This document shows positions 46,901-52,900 of a stretch of 64,000 nt of DNA, piece after piece. Position 1 is the first letter of the stretch. The number at the start of each line of letters is the position of its first letter. The position numbers and the translations under genes are program-made. The DNA lies in the NCBI GenBank assembly GCA_029204225.1, contig CM055092.1, positions 77,314,261 through 77,378,260 of the forward strand, read 5' to 3'. The notes under the pieces are model-generated. The model saw only the letters and a list, made by a program, of their open reading frames with translations. It ran no database searches and was not told the origin of the DNA. This stretch comes from Diphasiastrum complanatum. Lineage: Eukaryota; Streptophyta; Lycopodiopsida; Lycopodiales; Lycopodiaceae.

Positions 46901-49900
46901 TTTGGGTACCGCCGACCAATATGGTACCGCGGTACCATATATGGTCCCGCGGTACCGGGATCCGCGGGACCTATGGTTCAATCAGACTATTTCTGATAGC
47001 CGATTCTAAGATGCACGTTCTGTGAAGTATTTCTGATTTCTAACAGACTAAGCCTTTCCAAATATTTGCTTTTGAAATCAGAAATCAGTTTTACTTTTGA
47101 AATATTTGCTTTTCTAATAGATATCAGAAATCAGTTTGAAATGGAGTTCTGATGCCAATGGTTTGCAGATCTACTTATTCCGTTTTTTGTTAGAAAACGA
47201 TAGAAAGAATTAAAAGGAGCCTTCCTTAGACTGGTGGGAATTGTATACTTCTTGTGGAATAACTGAAACCATCTACTGATGTCCAGATTTTTGAAACCAT
47301 CTGAAAATGCAGCCATCTGAAACCATTCACTGATGTCCAGATTTCTGATGGATGTAGCCTGCAGCCATCTAAAACCATCTGAAAGCAAGCAACAGATCTG
47401 CATAACACTTGCTTTTTTTATATCCTTTCACATAATACCCATATTGGTAGCTTTCCAAAAAAAAAAATTGCGATCCGGGAAGCCCTAACGGGAATTCCCG
47501 GATCGCGTTCCGAAATGTAGCCTGCAATTATGACGAGAATAGTCATAAAGCCCTAGGAACAGGAATGGCAACAAAAACTTAAGGAAAGGAACATGAACAA
47601 GAGCATGAAGTCCTAGGAAGTTAGGTTCAACAAGAACAAGAGTAGGAATAGAAACCCTTTATGTTTTATGCATGGACTCAGGAACTCAAGTTCCATTAGG
47701 AGTCCTAAACCCTTCTTTTACACATGAACTTGACAATTGTTATGAATGGGACATGGGATTAAAAACTTAGGAACATGCTCTTGGACCTTCATATGTCATA
47801 GTACATAGGTATAATAGAAAAATACCAGTTTGGTGAGTACAGACTAGTACATAACATCATGTAGACCATGCTTTAATAAGGCAATGGTTAGGAATACAAA
47901 ACATAAAGAAAGCCTACAAAAAATTATGCCATTTTCTATCAAAATGTTGTAGCCCAAAATGCTTCAAAAACAAACGGCTTATGAGTTTCAAGAAAAACTT
48001 ATCAACATCAAACAACAAGAGAAAAAGTCATAAAATCGGTAGGTATAGAAGTTCTCTCTTTCCTGGTACACAACCGTTCCTGTTTAGGAATTATTCGGTT
48101 CCTAAATAGGAGTAGATACCAAAAAGAAATCCATTCCTAAGGAACAACCATGCCTAAGGAATGGTACCATGCCCGTCCCTATCCAAAAATATCAAGAACG
48201 AATATCATTGTCCTGATCACAAAGAAAAACATTATGACAAAAAATGGCTAGAGAGAAAGCATCTAGAGAGAGAAAAACTATAAAAAGTTTGCACTTATTC
48301 GATTGCCCAAAAAAGTGCTCTAATATCGAACACTTTCCACAACTTTTGATATTTTTGGAAAAATAGCTTATGGCTGAAATTTTTTAAGGGGATCAATGGT
48401 CAAACCAATGTTTTACCTCTCAGAAGTGCAGTAGATGGGGCACAAACAGATCTTATTTTCAATAGCTATTTGGTTGTTATTTGCTCTGGTTTTCAATAAA
48501 TGCTCAGGGGGTTCGAGGGGCGGTAGCCCCCCGGAGGGGGGTTTGGGGGGCAACTTCATGATTTGGCCTTCCAACTCCTTGAGTGCAAACACACTTATTG
48601 GGACCAACTGTGATTGTAACAAACAAGCTAGAGGTTAGTTTTGAATTTTTATCCTTAACAAAACCCAACGTGGATTAATGCACCTGAACTGGACCATCCT
48701 GCACCCGAAACAGTCGACAAACTACACAGTAATAATGCTCTTAATTAGAGCTTTCATCTGATACTCATATTGCCCCAAAAAAAACCAAAAAAAAAAAAAC
48801 GTTTTGGAATTTTTTTTAAATTTTCAGAAATGTGTTTCTGAACCGCGTTTCTGAACGCGATTCTGAAATGCGTTTCAAAAACGTGGGCATCTATGATTTA
48901 TATATACCCAATATTGAATAGATGCCCTAAAAATTGAAACTTCTAGAGATAGAGCCAATCTTATCCATAAAAATAGGCTTTAGGAGGGAAAATAGTGCAC
49001 CTTCCTCTAGGGTTTAAACCCTCCAAAAGGACCCCCAATCCAATGTCTCTAAATAGATAGTTTGGGTGCTTGGCCTATCTTAAGGACTTAAAAATCAAAG
49101 TAGAATTTCACGGTTGCTTAAGCTCGGTCAATATATTTGAAGGTCTAAAAACCCTTGTTCTAAAGTGATTCAACTCCTTATCGGAAAGGCTTTGTCATAA
49201 AAATCTAGGTTTAGGACATCAAAGAAAAAATTTGTGCTTTTGTTCTAAAATGAAAGAAATTGAGTTTAAAAGAAACTTAATGCGAAGAGGCTATCCGATG
49301 TCGTGGAAGTTTCTACCCTTCAACTACAATTAACTTCAAGAATCTTGTTTCATTGTTTCAATGGAACTTTTAAACTTCCTTTAAAATGTTTAGAACCCAT
49401 TTCAGACTGGAGGTATGCAACCAATTACTAGTGTCAGTTTGCTTAAAACTAGATGTGGCCAATATAGTGTGCATCACCAAGTTTTTTCCACACATAAATG
49501 GTGTAAAACCAAAAGATTCATGAACCACAAGGAATAGCAATTGTTCAATTGTCTTTTAGGTACCTTCAAAATAAGTACCCACTCCATCCATGTGTAGTTG
49601 TAAACATCATAATCCAAGATAAGTTAACATCTTTGCATTTGGTTAAAGTGAATCCATGGTAGAATGAAGCTATAGTTGCAATAAGGTGTCTTTGAAAGGC
49701 TGGGTTAAAAACGTTCAGTGGTGCAATGTCAACGTTGTTGGCTAGCAATGTCCACTCGGAGAATGTGACTTGATAATGATGCAAAAATACCTGTCGTAAT
49801 GTATGGTGATACCAATCAGTCCTTCCCATATGGAAAATGGATAGAGAGGTTTAGTGGATTAGATATGAGGAGGCACCAACAACCTCTCTATTTTTCATGT

Positions 49901-52900
49901 GCCTCTGTACCTGCCCCCATGTGATGCTGCCCCCCTGTGTTGGTCTCCCATTGGCCCCATGGTCTGCTCACCCACAGTGCCCATGTGCCTCTGTACTTGC
50001 CCCCATGTGATGCTACCCCCCTGTGTTGGTCTCCCATTGGCCCCTCGGTCTGCTCACCCGCAGTGCCCATGTGCCACAGCACCAGTCCCCTGCATCGTGT
50101 ACTGTACCCTCTTTTTTTACACCCAGAACCCCTTTTTTTTACTTTTTTTTGTCCTTTTCAGGTAGTTAATATGCAAAAAAAAAAATTATTAAAAATATTT
50201 TTAAAAAAATATATATTAAAAATGGTACTGCCCTGGTACCGCGGGTCTGAGGCCGGTACCGTACCGGCGGTACCACTGATATGGTACCGGCGATACCATA
50301 CCAGCGGTACCACGGGGTACTATGCTTTAGGTTAATTGATGCTCTACTTCCTTTCTTTTCAACCTTCAATATTGGTTACTCCTTCAGTGGTAAAAATAAA
50401 ATAAAAATTCCTTCATGTATAGTTGTAGTCAAGTTTTTCTTGGTTGCGCTTCATTAAATAAAGATTTCAATATTCCTTAAAGTTTAGGTTTAGGTTCTTG
50501 TTCTTGATGATATTAAAGTCATAAAGTAAGTTCTATATTAATTCTTGCCTCTTGTAAAGAATTTTGTACATTTGGGTCTTTGGTGGTTCTTGTAATCTAC
50601 CACCAAGAGTCATTTATGCAAATTCTATTAAATCTTTTTCGAAAAAAAAATGTGTGAGTGACTCTCTCATGATCCAATTAACTTTGTCTCACCATGTTAG
50701 ACTCTGAACCATACTCACATGAAGTTTCCTTTCTTTGGGTCCTAGGATCAAGGCTTTTTGGTTAGTTCATGAAAGACTTTCAGTGTGAGAGGAAGTCAAG
50801 TAGTGTTACTTCAAAAAGTCACGGGCACTTGATCACATGCTATTGTCAGTGATCTTTCGAGTGTAATAGGCATACCTATTTACGTACCTCACCGCTTTAC
50901 AGCAGCCCTGTTAAACAAGTGAGGTATGTGATCAACACTAATTTTGACCTCGGACCAATAGCCTTCAGGAGGCCCGGTCTTAAACACTTGCTTGACTACT
51001 CAAAATATAGTCTATGGCTCTTCTACTATCAACACTTCAAAGGTTTGCTCTTCCATCCCTTTAACCCCTTTGTTTTGCTAGTAGAAACGGTATAAATCAT
51101 AGAGAAAGGTTTAGCTTTTTGTCTAGATGTAATTTGAATAAACTTCATAATTTTGGAGAAGGCCCTATTAAATGGTCTATTTCTACTAAGTCTTGCTTGT
51201 TAGTACTCATTATACAGATAACAATATCAGAATTTTGAATCGCCTTAGACGTCTTAGAGAAAAACGTGTGCATAGTTCTATGCCTCTTAGCCCAAATCCA
51301 TACTTGAGTAATCTATGTCATTTAGAACATACGAAGTAATAGCATGGTATATGTTGGCCAAACTTATCAATCTGATTTTATACATTATAAAGAACATGTT
51401 CAAGAAGCTAGAAGAGTGCATAGCTCTACCTAAAGGGGAATTAAAACCTTTGCATACTATTATAGCCCAATGTGGTTTTGAGTCTTTTAGGGTCTTTCCC
51501 ATTGAGCACATTATTGGAAACATTTCTAATTCTAAATAGGTTTTCAAGGTAGCGTGGCTTCGTGAAAGTTTTTGGATGAGAACCCTTCACTCCTTTAGGT
51601 CACATTGTTACTGCAGATACATCAATCCTTCCCTTAGCATTTGTGAAAGAGTCCTTTTCTAAAGGCACTATGCTTGCTTGATAAAATCTATGACTATGAG
51701 TATTAATAAGTTCATTTAAGTATAGAAGAATCGTTTGGAGTCCATGGTTTGTTATCAGAATGGAAAGCTAAAGTTCTAAATTATGTAACTTTGAGTTTGA
51801 AAAAAGTCTCTGTCCCATCTTCTGGCACTCATACTTCATTTTCCAATGAGGAAGAAGTTCTTCTTTGTAAGTTTCATAGACGTTTTGTCATTTCATATGT
51901 GGATAAATGCTCAAACAATTTAGTATTTGTTTGCAAGAAATTCTATTAAATCATTATTTAATGAAGTCCATTCTCTAGTGGGAACATATAACGCTTGTTC
52001 TTTTTCAACTAAAAGTGTAATAAAATAACATCAAGATTTTTGTCATTTTTATAACCTTAATTGTTACCCAAATCTTCCATTTTTGTGTGCTGCATGGAAA
52101 TTTCATAAAGTTCCTAAAAGGCCTATGTTTATTGCAACAACCTATAAAACTACACTGATTGACCTTTCTAAGTGACTAAGTAACTGCTTCAAAGCATTGC
52201 TTCCTTCTATTAATGAGCTTTGGATAAACTTACTTAAGGATGTAGATGTTCCTATAAATTGTAGCTGGATTTCAAACGTATTATAGAAGTAATAAAGTTT
52301 TTCATCTCGTACTTCAAAAGAAAAAATCGAACCTATGCTTCTTGAAACTTATGACTTCACGACACTATACACTAAGATCAATCTGGAAGATTTGAAGTTT
52401 CGCGTTGATATGCTAATTCGGGATGTTTTTAGCAATAAACTGAAGGACACTCGATGCAAAGCTTTAAAAGTTGAAAAGAGTGATCTTCCTAATTTTGGTA
52501 GTTTTATATATAAAGACCCTAACGTTTTTGGTGGAGGAACCTATCCTAAAGACTCATGTGAACTTAACTGTACAACTAGTGATGATAAGTGGAATTTTTT
52601 AGACCTTTCTATAAGCTAGGCTAGGTCAGGTTTATTGGTTGATATTTTTGATAAAAGGCTGCAACCAAAATACAGTAAGTTGAACATAATTCGCATGCCT
52701 CATATTTCTTCAAATATTTCAGATTTTGTTAAATATGGAGTGAACTTCTCAATTCTACAGGTTTTCTCGTCTTTGTACTAACAAAGATGCTTTTATAGAC
52801 CAGTCAAGCAATCTAATCATTTTGTTACTCCATAAGGGTTACTTATTTAAGAAAATCATGAGAAAAGTTCGAACTATTTTAAACTCTTTTGGTTTTATCT

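Larger units (their letters stand above)
45580..48330 (-). mobile_element. Second LARD-like relic, interrupted by a MITE
   Basis: Stretches here match the primer-proximal part of 24950-25730: GAATCTTTTAGAACAAAA, a TTAGGGTT...AAAAACGGC block, and TTATGACAAAAAATG with GAGAGAAA runs. A degenerate primer site (on plus GCTCTAATATCGAAC near 48317) ends it. Many GGAAC / GTTCC palindromic words are scattered inside. It is heavily decayed; limits are approximate. Confidence 0.4.

Noticed and set aside
49566-49829. 87-codon minus-strand ORF
   Set aside because: No family resemblance and no partner exon or conserved copy; it is likely chance.
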